Positions 43,545 to 53,440 of a stretch of DNA of 64,000 nt are shown here, piece after piece. The notes beneath the pieces were generated by a model. The model had not been told where the DNA came from, did not search any database, and saw only the letters and a program-made list of their open reading frames with translations. The stretch covers positions 1-64,000 of the forward strand of contig CAWBYY010000008.1 of assembly GCA_963793095.1 (NCBI GenBank), read 5' to 3'. Every line of letters begins with the position of its first letter. The stretch's first letter is position 1. This DNA comes from CAVWDI01 sp963793095 (GTDB taxonomy: Bacteria > Chloroflexota > Anaerolineae > Anaerolineales > UBA4823). The position numbers and the translations under genes are program-made.

Positions 43545-44246
43545 TCAGGAGTTGCTTCCCGGCTCTGGGAGGGGCTGCTGCGGTCCTCTCCAGGGACGCC
43601 GGGGCAGATCAACATCCGGGCAGATTTCCTTGAATGGTGTCCCTTCCTTTAATTGTTCTCTGAGCTCTTCCACCGAAAAGCCGCACTCGTCAGCCAGCTT
43701 TTCAAGAGCCAGTCCTTTTAACCAGGGGGGACTCAAGCGCAGGCGCGGGGCTGGACGTCTTGTAATCTCAATCCCCTGCTCTTCGGCGATTTCTTTAATG
43801 GTCATGCCGCTGTCGAGCTTTTCCTTAAGCTGTTCTTTTGTTAGGCCGAGCCTTTCCAGAAGGGCATCGAGGCGATCGCCGCGCTGTTCAACCCGTCTTT
43901 CATGACGGTTAGTGATCCTTCCCGCCTGTTCTTCAGTGATCAGCCCTTCCCCGACTGCTTGATCCAGGGCTCCCTGGAAAACCTGGGGCATCTTCTGGCG
44001 AATATCTTCATCTGACCAACCTGCATCTCGAGCGATTTTCACCAGGCGGATTTTACCGGCGACCAGCTCCTGGACTTCCTGGAGGTCGAGGCCGAACACC
44101 TGGGCGAAAAACTCCAGGACCAACTCTTTCAGCGTGCCTCTCTCTGGCTGATCCGGCTGGGGTTCCTGGGCGAAGGCCGGGCTGAAAGCCGCCATTGTGA
44201 CCGCTATAACGGCTAAAATAATCAATATTCTGGTGTTCCTGTTCAT
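43545..44246 (-). CDS. Secreted helical-repeat protein of unknown function
   Basis: A 233-aa protein with a signal peptide ending AFA-QEP. The mature part consists of charged helices with a repeated pattern: LLERLGLTKEQLKEKLDSGM with TIKEIAEEQGI, and LADECGFSVEELREQLKEGT with PFKEICPD. Each repeat has the form of a short helix-turn-helix module ending in an [ST/P]xKEI strand. A proline-rich tail follows. AGAGGT precedes the ATG. It is next to a two-component system and may be an envelope sensor or stress protein, but this is a guess. Confidence 0.65.
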   Translation of the reverse strand: MNRNTRILIILAVIAVTMAAFSPAFAQEPQPDQPERGTLKELVLEFFAQVFGLDLQEVQELVAGKIRLVKIARDAGWSDEDIRQKMPQVFQGALDQAVGEGLITEEQAGRITNRHERRVEQRGDRLDALLERLGLTKEQLKEKLDSGMTIKEIAEEQGIEITRRPAPRLRLSPPWLKGLALEKLADECGFSVEELREQLKEGTPFKEICPDVDLPRRPWRGPQQPLPEPGSNS

Positions 44247-44360
44247 TTTTGGACCTCTTTATTTTTACATAAATTTTTCCTGCATGGTCAGGATATCAGG
44301 GGATTGTGAATTAATTATGAATAACTCTGGTTAATAATTTAAAGGATTTTCCCAATATCT

Positions 44361-45705
44361 CTACACCGGGAGCCAGAAGGTAAAAACTGCCCCATCCCCG
44401 GGCTGGCTTGCGACGCGAATATCGCCTCCATGCGCCTGTACCAGTGATTTAGCGATCGCCAGGCCCAAGCCCGAACCGCCTTCTTCTCGCTGGCGGGACC
44501 TGTCCCCCCGGTAAAAGCGGTCGAATACATGCGGCAGGTCCTCGGCCGAGATGCCCTGACCGGTGTTCGCGACGCTTATTTCAACGGACTGCTGGTGTCC
44601 AATGGCGGAAAGTGTAATCGCCCCGCCTCCAGGGGTGTAGCGGATGGCATTGCTGATAAGGTTGTCCAGCACCTGCTTGATGCGGTCCGGGTCAAGGTGT
44701 ACTTCCGGAGGGAACCGGTCGAGACGGTATATAAGGGAGATGTCCTTTTCAGATGCGGGTTCTGAAAAGGTGTCAACGCAGGAGGCCAGCAGGTTTTCGA
44801 TCGAGGCAGACCGGCGTTCAAGCTGCAGTTCGCCCGTATCGGATAACGACAGCAGGCGCAGGTCTTCAACCAGGCGGTTGATGCGCCTGGCTTCCTGGTA
44901 TATCACCCGGTAAACCTGGGGGGAGGGCTCCAGCATTCCTTCAGCAAGGGTCTCAGCCCGCCCGAGGATAATGCTGAGCGGGGTACGCAGCTCGTGGGCG
45001 ATGTCGGCTGTCATCTGGCGGCGCAGCTGGCGCGAACGGTCCAGCTCTGCGATCATCCGGTTGAACGCGGCGGTTAACTGGCCCACTTCATCGCCGGATT
45101 CAACCGGGACCTTTGAGCTCAACTGGCCGTCTGCTACAGACTGGATTGCGGAAGTGAGCCTGGCAAGCTGGCTGGTAAGGCGGCGGGAGAGGAAAAAGCC
45201 CAGCCCGACCGAGATAGCCAGCGCGATCAGGCCACCCCATACCAGGGCGAGGTTGATCTGCCTGGAAAACCTGGCCGCGACCTGGTTGAGGGCTGCCAGC
45301 CTGGTGGTGGGGGTGATCAGGGTGCCAACAACCTGGCCGTCAACCTCAAGCGGTATACCCTGGCGGATCAAACGGGGCGGCACTGTCCTGCCGAGCGGGA
45401 TTGTCCTGCTTGGATACAGCACCCTGCCGTTTAAATCGATAACAGCCACATTGCGGGGGGGAAGGTTGGGGGTTGATGCGAGGATCAGCTTTCCGAGGTT
45501 CACGCGGATCAATCCCCTCCCAGCCTTTGTTAGAGCGGTATAAATCAGCGAGTTCATCCAGCAGGGCGCTCTCGTTCTGGGTGTTGAGGAAATTCCTGAA
45601 ACTCCTCTGGGTGATCTGGCTGGCGAAGACCGCCACCAATACAATGGCAAGCAGGCTGGCGGCTGCAAACGCGGCGGTATACTTGAAGGTTAATGAGCGG
45701 AACAT
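44361..45705 (-). pseudogene. Sensor histidine kinase gene, split by a single-base frameshift
   Basis: The N-terminal frame starts with ATG at 45705: MFRSLTFKYTAAFAAASLLA membrane helix, then a short sensor domain to SNKGWEG. The rest, from LIRVNLGKLILASTPNLPP on, is in another frame. Deleting one base from the C run at 45514-45517 joins them into one ORF of about 448 codons. The downstream part has a second membrane helix, HAMP, the HisKA motif DIAHELRTPLSIILGRAETL and ATPase boxes (LDNLISNAIRYTPGGG, GSGLGLAIAKSLV). It is 5 nt from the response regulator gene, its obvious partner. Either recently inactivated or an assembly error. Confidence 0.85.
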
Positions 45706-45710
45706 GGTTT

Positions 45711-46402
45711 TCAGTCCGGCGGGGCGCCTGCCAGGCGGTATCCGACTCCGTAAACAGTTTCGATGCAGCAGGGGTTGTGCGGGTCTTCTTCGATCTTGTT
45801 TCGCAGGTTTTTGACATGGACGTCAATTGTGCGTTCATAACCCTGGACATAGCCGCCCTGCATCTTTTCCAGCAGTTCGCCCCGTGAGAAAACCCGCCCG
45901 GGAGCGGACATCAATACCGCCAGAAGGTCGAATTCAGAGCGGGTCAGTTCGACCGGACGGCCATCCACTTCGACCCGGCGGCTCTGGTAATCCAGGAAAA
46001 GCCCGGCAACCCTCAGGTTGCGGGTCTTTTCGGTGGGGCTTTTTGCCCTGCGCAGCAGCGCCTCAACCCTGGCAACCAGCTCCGCGGGCTGAATGGTTTC
46101 GTTATGTAATCATCGGCGCCCATCCGCAAGCCGAGAACTTTTTCTTCTTCCTCTACCTTTGCGGTGAGAAGGATAATAGGTGTATCACGCTCGCGGCGGT
46201 GCTGGCGGATAAATTCGTAACCGTCCATTTCGGGCATCATAATATCAAGGATAATCAGGTCAGGTTTTCCCTGGCGGGCGGAATAAATCGCTTCCTGTCC
46301 GTTCCGGGCGCTGATCACCCGGTAACCCTCTTTGGTGAGCACATCACTCAGCAAAGATAAAAGCTGGATTTCATCGTCAACGAGCAGGATTGTTTTTGTC
46401 AT
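45711..46402 (-). pseudogene. OmpR-type response regulator gene, split by a single-base frameshift
   Basis: The first frame (from 46402) encodes the receiver domain: ILLVDDEIQLL with acidic pocket, LIILDIMMPEMDGYEF with the phosphoacceptor Asp, TAKVEEEEKV and DDYITKPFSPR. At about 46081-46085 a base is missing, after which the reading frame should be ELVARVEALLRRAK. The other frame then gives the winged helix: VELTRSEFDLLAVLMSAPGR and ERTIDVHVKNLRNKI, ending YGVGYRLAG. Adding one G restores a normal protein of about 230 aa. It pairs with the histidine kinase just downstream, which also carries a frameshift. Confidence 0.85.
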
Positions 46403-46632
46403 CTTTATTTCTTGGGAGTTGATACTCCGGATGTACTATAGCAGGTGATTGTGTGGAAATTGTGAAGGAATTAAAAAGGAATTATAAATAACCCTGGCCT
46501 CTAACAGCAATTTAAAATAGATTTGGACTCTCCCTGGGATGCTAACTTATCCAGAGGTCTTCGTCAAGTTTTTTGGTTTGAATATTCGCTGGTTGTATAA
46601 TAATCAGGCGCAATCGATGGGAAGGGATAATA

Positions 46633-47469
46633 ATGGTGGTCAATCCAGCAGATTACGAATTAAATACGAACAGAATTTTGCGGATATATTCTCTGATCGA
46701 TCTAATGAGGGAACCTATAATCTGGAACGCCATCCGGGAGTTAAAAATCCTGCTGGGCAGCCGGGGCCTTGATGCTGGATGCGGGATAGGGAGTAATACA
46801 CTTTTATTGGCAGAAGCTGTCGCCACAGGTGGGCATGTAACCGGACTTGACCTGTCTTTTGAATTTATTTCAGTCGCTGAAAAAAGGGCCCAGAAAGCTG
46901 GCTGTGCTGGGAAGGTAACCTTTCAGCAGGGAGATGTCCGGGATATTCCCTTTGAAGAAAATACTTTCGATTGGGCTTGGAGCATGGATTTAGTTGGATA
47001 TGCCTCTATGGATATGCTTCCCTTACTCAGGGAATTGATCAGGGTTATTAAACCTGGCGGTAAATTAGCGGTCTTGGCGTGGTCTTCTGAAGAATTACTC
47101 CCTGGTCATCCTCGGTTGGAAGCCCGCCTGAGCGCGACAAACTCGGGGATAGCACCATTTGTCCATGGCAACGCCCCCAAAACGCATTTTCTGCGAACTT
47201 TGGGTTGGTTCAAACAATCTGGATTGATAATGAATAAAGCCCAAACATTTATTAAGGATGTACAGGCGCCTTTGGATCAGGATACTAAGCTTGGATTGCA
47301 GGCGTTATTCGAGATGCGCTGGTCTGGAGTTGAGTCCGAGCTGTCGGAAGACGATCTGGATGAATACCAACAATTTGTAAAACCAGAATCACCGGATTTT
47401 ATACTTAACGAGCCTGACTATTATGCATTTTTCACATACACAATGTTTACTGGAGAGGTGCCTGGGTGA
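46633..47469 (+). CDS. Class I SAM-dependent methyltransferase
   Basis: A 278-aa methyltransferase. Motif I is LDAGCGIGSNTLLLAEAV, the acidic residue after beta-2 is in GLDLSFEFI, then QGDVRDIPFEENTFDWAWSMD and a post-motif RVIKPGGKLAVLAW. The C-terminal 130 residues are longer than in minimal enzymes. It resembles ubiquinone/menaquinone-type methyltransferases, but the substrate cannot be told. ATG at 46633 has AGGG-type purines upstream. The F420/FMN-type oxidase gene follows after about 40 nt. Confidence 0.85.
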   Translation: MVVNPADYELNTNRILRIYSLIDLMREPIIWNAIRELKILLGSRGLDAGCGIGSNTLLLAEAVATGGHVTGLDLSFEFISVAEKRAQKAGCAGKVTFQQGDVRDIPFEENTFDWAWSMDLVGYASMDMLPLLRELIRVIKPGGKLAVLAWSSEELLPGHPRLEARLSATNSGIAPFVHGNAPKTHFLRTLGWFKQSGLIMNKAQTFIKDVQAPLDQDTKLGLQALFEMRWSGVESELSEDDLDEYQQFVKPESPDFILNEPDYYAFFTYTMFTGEVPG

Positions 47470-47512
47470 GGGTAATAATTCCCAATTATTAGATGAACCT
47501 CAGGAGAAGAAT

Positions 47513-47944
47513 ATGATGGTGGAAATCCCTGATTCATTTCTTGATTTAATCAACGGTCCGATTTCCGCGGCTTTCACAACGGTGATGCCGGATGGGCAGC
47601 CGCAGACAACGGTAGTGTGGTGCAACTACGACGGCGAGTATATCCTGGTCAATACAATGAGCAGGTTTCAAAAAGCCAGGAATATGCGCCGAGACCCTAA
47701 AGTGACTCTGTTTGCTTATGAAAGCAGGAATATGCTGCGTTATATCGAAGTGCGCGGGAGGGTGGTGGCGATGACCGAAGATGGAGCGCTCGAGCACCTG
47801 GACCAGCTGGCCGAGTTGTATGTTGGCAAGTCGCCTTATTTCGGGGAAGTAATCCCGGCTGAATGGAAGGATAAGGAAACCCCGGTGCTTTGTAAGATCA
47901 AACCGGTGAAGGTGGTCGCCAAGGATTTTTCGGAGGAGAAATAA
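47513..47944 (+). CDS. Pyridoxamine-phosphate-oxidase-fold protein (TIGR03618-like, F420/FMN)
   Basis: A 143-aa split-barrel protein. AGGAG precedes the ATG at 47513. SFLDLINGPISAAFTTVMPD then GQPQTTVVWCNYDGEYILVN and RNMRRDPKVTLFAYE are typical of F420-dependent TIGR03618 enzymes. A frameshifted paralogue lies 385 nt downstream, so the pair arose by duplication. These enzymes reduce unknown small molecules or act as flavin/F420 reductases. Cofactor choice cannot be fixed by eye. Confidence 0.82.
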   Translation: MMVEIPDSFLDLINGPISAAFTTVMPDGQPQTTVVWCNYDGEYILVNTMSRFQKARNMRRDPKVTLFAYESRNMLRYIEVRGRVVAMTEDGALEHLDQLAELYVGKSPYFGEVIPAEWKDKETPVLCKIKPVKVVAKDFSEEK

Positions 47945-48329
47945 TTCCTCTATGTTATTCTGAAGCCGAAGGTTGAAGAATCTAAATTTTTTCGATGAAT
48001 AAGTGTTAAATCTATATTTTAACCAATGTAAAAAACCAATGATGCAATTTTTCAGGAGAAGTAAGTTTTAAATGGGATTTAAAAAAAGGAAATTGAGTTG
48101 ATTGAATTAGTCAATTTGGAATGGGAAGATCTGAGTGATGAATGGCATTAGTAACGAGACTTCCTCGCTTGCCTTCGGCATGCTATGCAACGCTCAGAGT
48201 GATAAATGTTTGAGTGAAATAATGATGGAACAAAGCTTAGGCAGTAGTCTACCACTTATCCAAAAAATCGCTTTGTCGGCAAAAGCCTGCTCGCGATGAC
48301 ACAATAAATTATATGAGTGGAGAAAAACT
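47945..48329. other. Intergenic, with REP-like fragments
   Basis: About 385 nt without a gene. Fragments such as TTCTGAAGCCGAAGGTTGAA (47961-47980) and CTGCTCGCGATGACA (48288-48302) resemble the short intergenic repeats common in such genomes. No clear promoter. Confidence 0.4.
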
Positions 48330-48751
48330 TTGTCAGTTAAGATACCTTCTTCCCACATTGATTTGATCGTAGAACCTATCTGCGCAGTATTGACCACCAT
48401 GATGCCGGACGGGCAGCCGCAGTCAAGCCTGGTATGGTGTGATTATGATGGCGAACATGTGCGGGTGAACACTACCCGCGAAAGACAGAAAGGCAAGAAC
48501 ATGGCCAGGAATCCCAGGGTGTCCCTGCTCGTGATCGACATGCATGATTCCAGCCGCTGGATTGAAGTGCGGGGCGAGGTTAAGTAAGCGAGGAAGGCGC
48601 ACTGGAGCACCTTGACGAAATTACCAGGCAATACACTAATCATCCATGCTATTATGGATACGTTTACCCGGAGGATCAAAGGGAGCAAGAGACACGCATA
48701 ATCTGCAGAATAAAACCAGCCAAAATTAATCTGGATGCGATCCATAAATAA
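48330..48751 (+). pseudogene. Paralogue of the TIGR03618-type protein, frameshifted
   Basis: From a TTG start with GGAG upstream, IPSSHIDLIVEPICAVLTTM, MPDGQPQSSLVWCDYDG and so on match the gene at 47513. After RGEVK the frame stops at 48585-48587. In another frame the protein resumes as SEEGALEHLDEITRQYTNHP and ends IKPAKINLDAIHK at 48749-48751. One missing G in the AAGTAAG context restores the continuous sequence. Thus a single-base deletion or sequence error splits an otherwise normal gene. Confidence 0.8.
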
Positions 48752-48908
48752 TGTTACCTTATTCCACAAGAAGGGTGTCCATCCAATATCAATTTAAAGC
48801 TTCGTAATTCAAGTGAAAGTTACAATGTTAATTCCTGAACGTCCGCCAAATATTCTGCTATTGGAAAATGATCACAGAAAGTTTCATAATATATTGAGGA
48901 GGGGAAAA

Positions 48909-49646
48909 ATGAATTCTAAGGAAATTTTGGCGATTATTGTTCTTGTTTTCACCATATTTGCCTGCAGTTTACCTGATATGTCTTCATTGTTGCCACAATC
49001 CATTTCGGTATCGGGAAACGCAATTACCAGGGAGGAAGCAATAACAGACTTCGACAGTGTCGATGTCAGCGCTTCATTCGAAGTTCAAATTCAACAGGCT
49101 GATGAATATCAAGTAATTCTCCGTGTTGATGACAATTTAGAAGAGTATCTTCAGGTTGAAAAAGCCGGCAACACATTAAAAATTGGATTGAAACCAAATC
49201 TCTCTATCCAGGGCAGTGCTACATTGGAAGCAAAAATCATGATGCCGGAGTTGGTTGGAATAGACTTGAGCGGCGCAAGCAATGCCAATATTTCAGGTTT
49301 TTCATCCAGTCAAAACCTGGTTTTAGATCTGTCCGGCTCCAGTTCTCTGAAAGGGGATATTGAGGTAGGCGATGCCAGGATGGATATATCCGGAAGCAGT
49401 GATATCTATTTGTCAGGTACAGGCGGGAATCTGATCCTGGATGCCTCCGGCAGCAGCGAAGTTGACCTGAGTGAGTTTCAGGTCAAAGATGCCAACCTGG
49501 ATGTAAGCGGGGCGAGTTCTGTAACTGTAAATTCGGGCGGTACTCTGAACGTGATCGCCAGCGGCGCGTCAGAAGTATTTTATCTGGGCGATCCAACTTT
49601 TGGCAGGGTTGACACCTCAGGCTCCTCAAATATCCAGGCAAGATAA
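48909..49646 (+). CDS. DUF2807-type (GIN domain) lipoprotein
   Basis: A lipoprotein of about 245 aa. The ATG at 48909 follows GGAGGGG. The signal peptide ends at IFAC. The mature part has the DUF2807 pattern: DFDSVDVSASFEVQIQQADEY, then repeated short strands (GIDLSGASNANISGF, LDLSGSSSLKGDI, MDISGSSDIYLSG, LDASGSSEVDLSE, LDVSGASSVTVNS). These repeats build a beta-helix of ladder-like Ser/Gly turns. It is attached to the outer face of the membrane. The function of the family is unknown, often linked to adhesion or membrane organisation. Confidence 0.85.
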   Translation: MNSKEILAIIVLVFTIFACSLPDMSSLLPQSISVSGNAITREEAITDFDSVDVSASFEVQIQQADEYQVILRVDDNLEEYLQVEKAGNTLKIGLKPNLSIQGSATLEAKIMMPELVGIDLSGASNANISGFSSSQNLVLDLSGSSSLKGDIEVGDARMDISGSSDIYLSGTGGNLILDASGSSEVDLSEFQVKDANLDVSGASSVTVNSGGTLNVIASGASEVFYLGDPTFGRVDTSGSSNIQAR

Positions 49647-49797
49647 TTATGTGATTTTCGATCATGCATGCATTGCAGAATATAGAAATTTTTATTTAAT
49701 TCTTGCCGGTGAAATCTGCTTGTATCAACGATACAAGCGTTCCGTGATTATTTTGCCAACATGATCGAAACCAGATCAGTTGAAGGAGGAATGAACC

Positions 49798-51025
49798 ATG
49801 AAAGAACGCAGGTACGATATAGACTGGCTGCGAGTAATAGCCATGCTGGCAATATTTTTTTATCACTGCGCCCGCTTTTTTGGCACAGAAGGCTGGCACC
49901 TAAAAAATACTGAACAGAATGAATTAATAGTGATCGTGAGGGCAGGTTTGATCTGGATGTGGGTAATGGAATTGTTTTTTGTGCTTTCAGGGGCGGGCGC
50001 TTGGTTTGCTTTGAAATCAAGGGCGGGTGGAGAATTCCTGCTGGAAAGGGTAAAACGCTTGCTGGTGCCGCTGTATACAGTGGGTTTATTTATCCTTATC
50101 CCTCCCCAAGCTTATTTTGAAGCCGTAACCAATGGAGGATTTACCGGAAGTTTCCGGGATTTCCTGCCCCTGTATTATAAAAGCCTGCCAGCTGAAGTTA
50201 TCGGTGTCGCCCTGAGCGATTTAAATGACCCCAGCTTCCTGGTGCCATTTACTTTTTCCGGGCACCTCTGGTTTCTCCAGTATCTTTTTCTTATCTCACT
50301 TTTAACACTTCCGCTGCTCCGGTATCTAAAATCTGAAAATGGTAAACGGTGGATCGACTATATCGCCGGCTGGATGGAAAGCTGGGGCGGAATATTCATG
50401 TTTGTGATCCCCCTTGCTGTAATCATGATTTGTTTCCGGTTCCTTTTCTCAGGCGGCAGAACCTGGGCTGATTTCCTGTGGTACGCGGTTTTTTTCGTGT
50501 TTGGCTATATCATGGTTGCCGACGAACGTTTCACCAACAGCATAAAAAGACACAGCTGGCTGTGCCTTGTTTTGTGGATTGCTGGCTTCGCGGGGATAAG
50601 TATTGTTGTATTGATTTTTGGTTACAACCCGTTTCCCGGAAATGAGCCGTTTTCAATGATTTATGTACTTTTCCAGATTTTGTGGAGTATTACCTGTTGG
50701 AGCGCAGTTGTTTTTATGTTGAGTCTTGGTGCAAAATACTTGAATTTCACCAATAGAACCCTTGCATACGCCAATGAGGCTGTGCTACCGTTTTATCTGC
50801 TTCACCAGACTGTCATTCTTTGCATCGGCTGGTTCGTACTCCCATTGGCTAATGGGCATCCTGCCCAAGTACCTGATCATTGCTACCATTTCCTTTGTAT
50901 TGATCATGGGGATTTATGAATTGCTCATCAGACGCTGGAATGTCGTACGATTCTTCTTTGGCATGCGGCCACAAAAGAAGCCCCCAAAGGCACCTGAGCC
51001 CAGATTGGAAGGAAGATCTACCTAA
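49798..51025 (+). pseudogene. Acyltransferase-3-family membrane protein, C-terminus frameshifted
   Basis: A polytopic membrane protein starting RRYDIDWLRVIAMLAIFFYH, the usual opening of acyltransferase 3 (OatA-like) proteins, with FVLSGAGAWFAL and HLWFLQYLFLISLL. The first frame runs to 50919 but loses sense after FVLPLA. In the next frame MGILPKYLIIATISFVLIMG and YELLIRRWNV complete the last helix and end at 51023-51025. Removing one A at 50851-50852 restores a single ORF of about 408 codons. The family acetylates or acylates sugars on the cell surface. Confidence 0.82.
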
Positions 51026-51075
51026 GAAAATTTTTATTAATTACCCAAAATAAATAAAATAATGGAGGAATATCG

Positions 51076-51762
51076 ATGCAAATAGAAATTTTATACCGAC
51101 CAGCTTATTCTTTGGCGAGAATAAAGCTTACTGGTGGCGAAGAGGTAAAAGTCGAAGCAGGATCCATGGTCAGTATGTCGGGCGGGGTTACTCTAAAGAC
51201 GGAGGCCACCGGAGGATTGCTGAAGTCTCTCGGCAGGGCTTTTTTTGGAGGTGAGAGTTTCTTCCAGAACACCTACATGGCCCCAAGTAATGGTGGGGAG
51301 ATTTCGGTCGCGCCCGCACTACCCGGTGATGTCCTGGCTGTTGATCTCAGTCAGGAATCTTTGATGGTCCAATCCGGTTCCTACATGGCTTCTGAGATCG
51401 GCATCGAACTGGATACCCGCTGGTCCGGAGCGAAGACTTTTTTTGCATCCGAGGGCGCGATCATGCTGAGAACAAGGGGGACCGGCAAGATGGTGCTTTC
51501 TGCCTACGGCGCCATACACGAGATTTTACTTGAATACGGCCAGTCCTATACTGTCGATACCGGCCACCTGGTGGCTTTCACAGAAGGCATAGACTTTAAA
51601 GTCCGTAAAGTGGGCGGATTAAAATCAACTCTTTTCAGCGGTGAAGGGTTGGTGGTCGACCTGACTGGACCGGGGAGAGTGTTACTGCAGACTCGTTCGA
51701 CGGATCAATTTCTATCCTGGTTGATACCGCAATTGCCACATGCGGAAGACCAGACTCAATAA
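51076..51762 (+). CDS. TIGR00266/AIM24-family protein
   Basis: A 228-aa protein. The start YRPAYSLARIKLTGGEEVKV, then VEAGSMVSMSGGVTLKTEAT, FFGGESFFQNTY, GVAP-like GDVLAVDL and LMVQSGSYMASE define TIGR00266. The fold is a double-stranded beta-helix trimer. The mitochondrial relative AIM24 supports cristae; bacterial function is unknown. The ATG at 51076 has TGGAGG upstream. Confidence 0.88.
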   Translation: MQIEILYRPAYSLARIKLTGGEEVKVEAGSMVSMSGGVTLKTEATGGLLKSLGRAFFGGESFFQNTYMAPSNGGEISVAPALPGDVLAVDLSQESLMVQSGSYMASEIGIELDTRWSGAKTFFASEGAIMLRTRGTGKMVLSAYGAIHEILLEYGQSYTVDTGHLVAFTEGIDFKVRKVGGLKSTLFSGEGLVVDLTGPGRVLLQTRSTDQFLSWLIPQLPHAEDQTQ

Positions 51763-51831
51763 TAAGTTGTTCCCCGCTACAATAACCTGTTATTACAGAT
51801 TTGTGATATCTACCATGTTGAAGCCGGAATA

Positions 51832-52641
51832 TCAATCAACCAGCATCACCCAGACGTCCACCGGTTGGCTCTTGCCTTTTAACTCCAGGGTTCGTTTTTG
51901 GAGCCGGCCGGGGTCGATTCCGGCGGAAGAAAGGGCAGATTCGCTGACCAGTATCTCGCCTTCACCTGCGCTGGAAGAAAGACGGGCGGCGGTGTTGGGC
52001 ACGTCGCCCAGGACAGTGATATCGGCTGTGCCTTCTTCTGAACCGAGCGCACCGACGAATGCTACTCCAGTGTGCACTCCCGCGCCCAGAGGGATCCAGG
52101 GACCGTCCGGGCTGCTGTAGCCCGCATCGCTAAGAATCTGGCGGCCTGCTTCAACTGCCCGGCGAGCGTGATGCTCCCCGGCGAAACCGGGCACATACAT
52201 CCCGGCTGCCTGGTCGCCGATGATTTTATCGATCAGGGCATCGGTATGGACCATAACATGGGTGGCGGTCCGGTAAAAACGGTTTATTAACCGGCTGTAC
52301 TCGCTTGTGCTCATGCCTTCCGCAAGGGAGGTCGAGCCGCGCACATCAACAAACAACAGGGAGAGTTCAACCTCTGCCCCGCCCTGGTATTCCCGGGCGA
52401 ACACCTCGCACACGTTACACAACTGGGGATTCAAATTTGAAGGTTTTTTTCCGTACAGCATGCTTACAACCCGGCTGCCGGCGCCCTGAAACGGTGCGTA
52501 GCAGTTCTTGCAGCGCGGTGATCCTGGCAGCATCCGGAAGAACTTTCGCTGGCGGGTTTCCTTAACAAATTCTCCGGTTGTCAGGTATTTGCGCCAGAAT
52601 TCTTCCACCATTGTTTCATTTAAAGTTGAATCTGTTGACAT
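51832..52641 (-). CDS. Class III adenylate/guanylate cyclase with Cys-rich N-terminus
   Basis: About 269 aa from the ATG at 52641 (GGAG 9 nt upstream); 52656 is an alternative. Residues about 40-90 contain CKNC, then CNVC after about 30 residues, a possible zinc or Fe-S site. The cyclase domain has LLFVDVRGSTSLAEGM, IIGDQAAGMYVPGFAGEHH, GAGVHTGVAFVG and VLGDVPNTAARLSS. The usual metal-binding Asp are present in FVDVRGS and GD. The Cys motif may sense redox or metal state. No effector is adjacent. It is smaller than the 1028-aa cyclase at 27491. Confidence 0.85.
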   Translation of the reverse strand: MSTDSTLNETMVEEFWRKYLTTGEFVKETRQRKFFRMLPGSPRCKNCYAPFQGAGSRVVSMLYGKKPSNLNPQLCNVCEVFAREYQGGAEVELSLLFVDVRGSTSLAEGMSTSEYSRLINRFYRTATHVMVHTDALIDKIIGDQAAGMYVPGFAGEHHARRAVEAGRQILSDAGYSSPDGPWIPLGAGVHTGVAFVGALGSEEGTADITVLGDVPNTAARLSSSAGEGEILVSESALSSAGIDPGRLQKRTLELKGKSQPVDVWVMLVD

Positions 52642-52839
52642 TGGCTGCTTCTCCATACTGCCTGAAATATCGTTTTTTTGTTTTCAGGCTTATATGATAA
52701 TTATAACCTGACATATCCAAAATCTTTGTCCAATAACTTTCTGGAAGTTTTGGTGTTAAAGTAATTATGAAAATCCCTAGAGTAAAGGGTAATAAATTCA
52801 TATTTAATACAGTTTCTTAGATTTGAAAAGGAGCAAATT

Positions 52840-53412
52840 ATGTTAATGGATAGAATTATTGGAGCTTTTACTTTTCGTAAAGGGGTGTACGCCGAGGTCG
52901 AAAATGACGCCAGTTTCACGTCGACCGCCTGGTTGATCGTAGCGGTTGTGGCGATTCTCAACCAGATTGGAACAAATGCCTCAACCAATGTGCTCGGCTG
53001 GTTGGGAGGAGCCGTCGTTGGAACCCTCTTTGCAGTAGCCGGGTTTGCGGTAGGTGCCTGGGTAATTAATTGGGTAGGACGGGCGGTATTCCATGCCGAT
53101 GTGACGTTTGAGGAGATGGTGCGTACGCTTGGTCTGGCTTACGTCTGGAATGTAATCGGTTTCCTGGGCATTTTTGTAGGGTTTATTCCGGCTTTGGGCT
53201 GTTTGTTAGGGCCGATTATGGTTCTTGCGGTGATCGCCCTGATTGTGGCCTGGTTCATTGCGGCAAAGGAAGCCCTTGATCTAGAGTGGCTCCAGACAAT
53301 TGTCACTGTCGTGCTGGGATGGATTGCCCTGGTTGTTATCGCAATGATCGGCGGAGCAATTCTGGCGATGCTGGGTTGGGGAGCAGGCCAGATCGGAGGT
53401 CTTTTTGGTTGA
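52840..53412 (+). CDS. YIP1-family membrane protein
   Basis: A 190-aa protein starting MLMDRIIGAFTFRKGVYAEV, the standard YIP1 opening in Chloroflexi-like genomes. It has four or five helices (for example LGWLGGAVVGTLFAVAGFAV, WVINWVGRAVF). AAAAGGAG lies 8 nt upstream of the ATG. A similar domain forms the C-terminus of the triple fusion at 40531-43191. The role in bacteria is unknown. Confidence 0.85.
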   Translation: MLMDRIIGAFTFRKGVYAEVENDASFTSTAWLIVAVVAILNQIGTNASTNVLGWLGGAVVGTLFAVAGFAVGAWVINWVGRAVFHADVTFEEMVRTLGLAYVWNVIGFLGIFVGFIPALGCLLGPIMVLAVIALIVAWFIAAKEALDLEWLQTIVTVVLGWIALVVIAMIGGAILAMLGWGAGQIGGLFG

Positions 53413-53440
53413 TAAATGGAGATAATTATTTCTGATTAAA

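Noticed and set aside
43441..43905. Plus-strand ORF over the helical secreted protein gene
   Set aside because: It is antisense to a gene with a signal peptide, repeats and a ribosome site.
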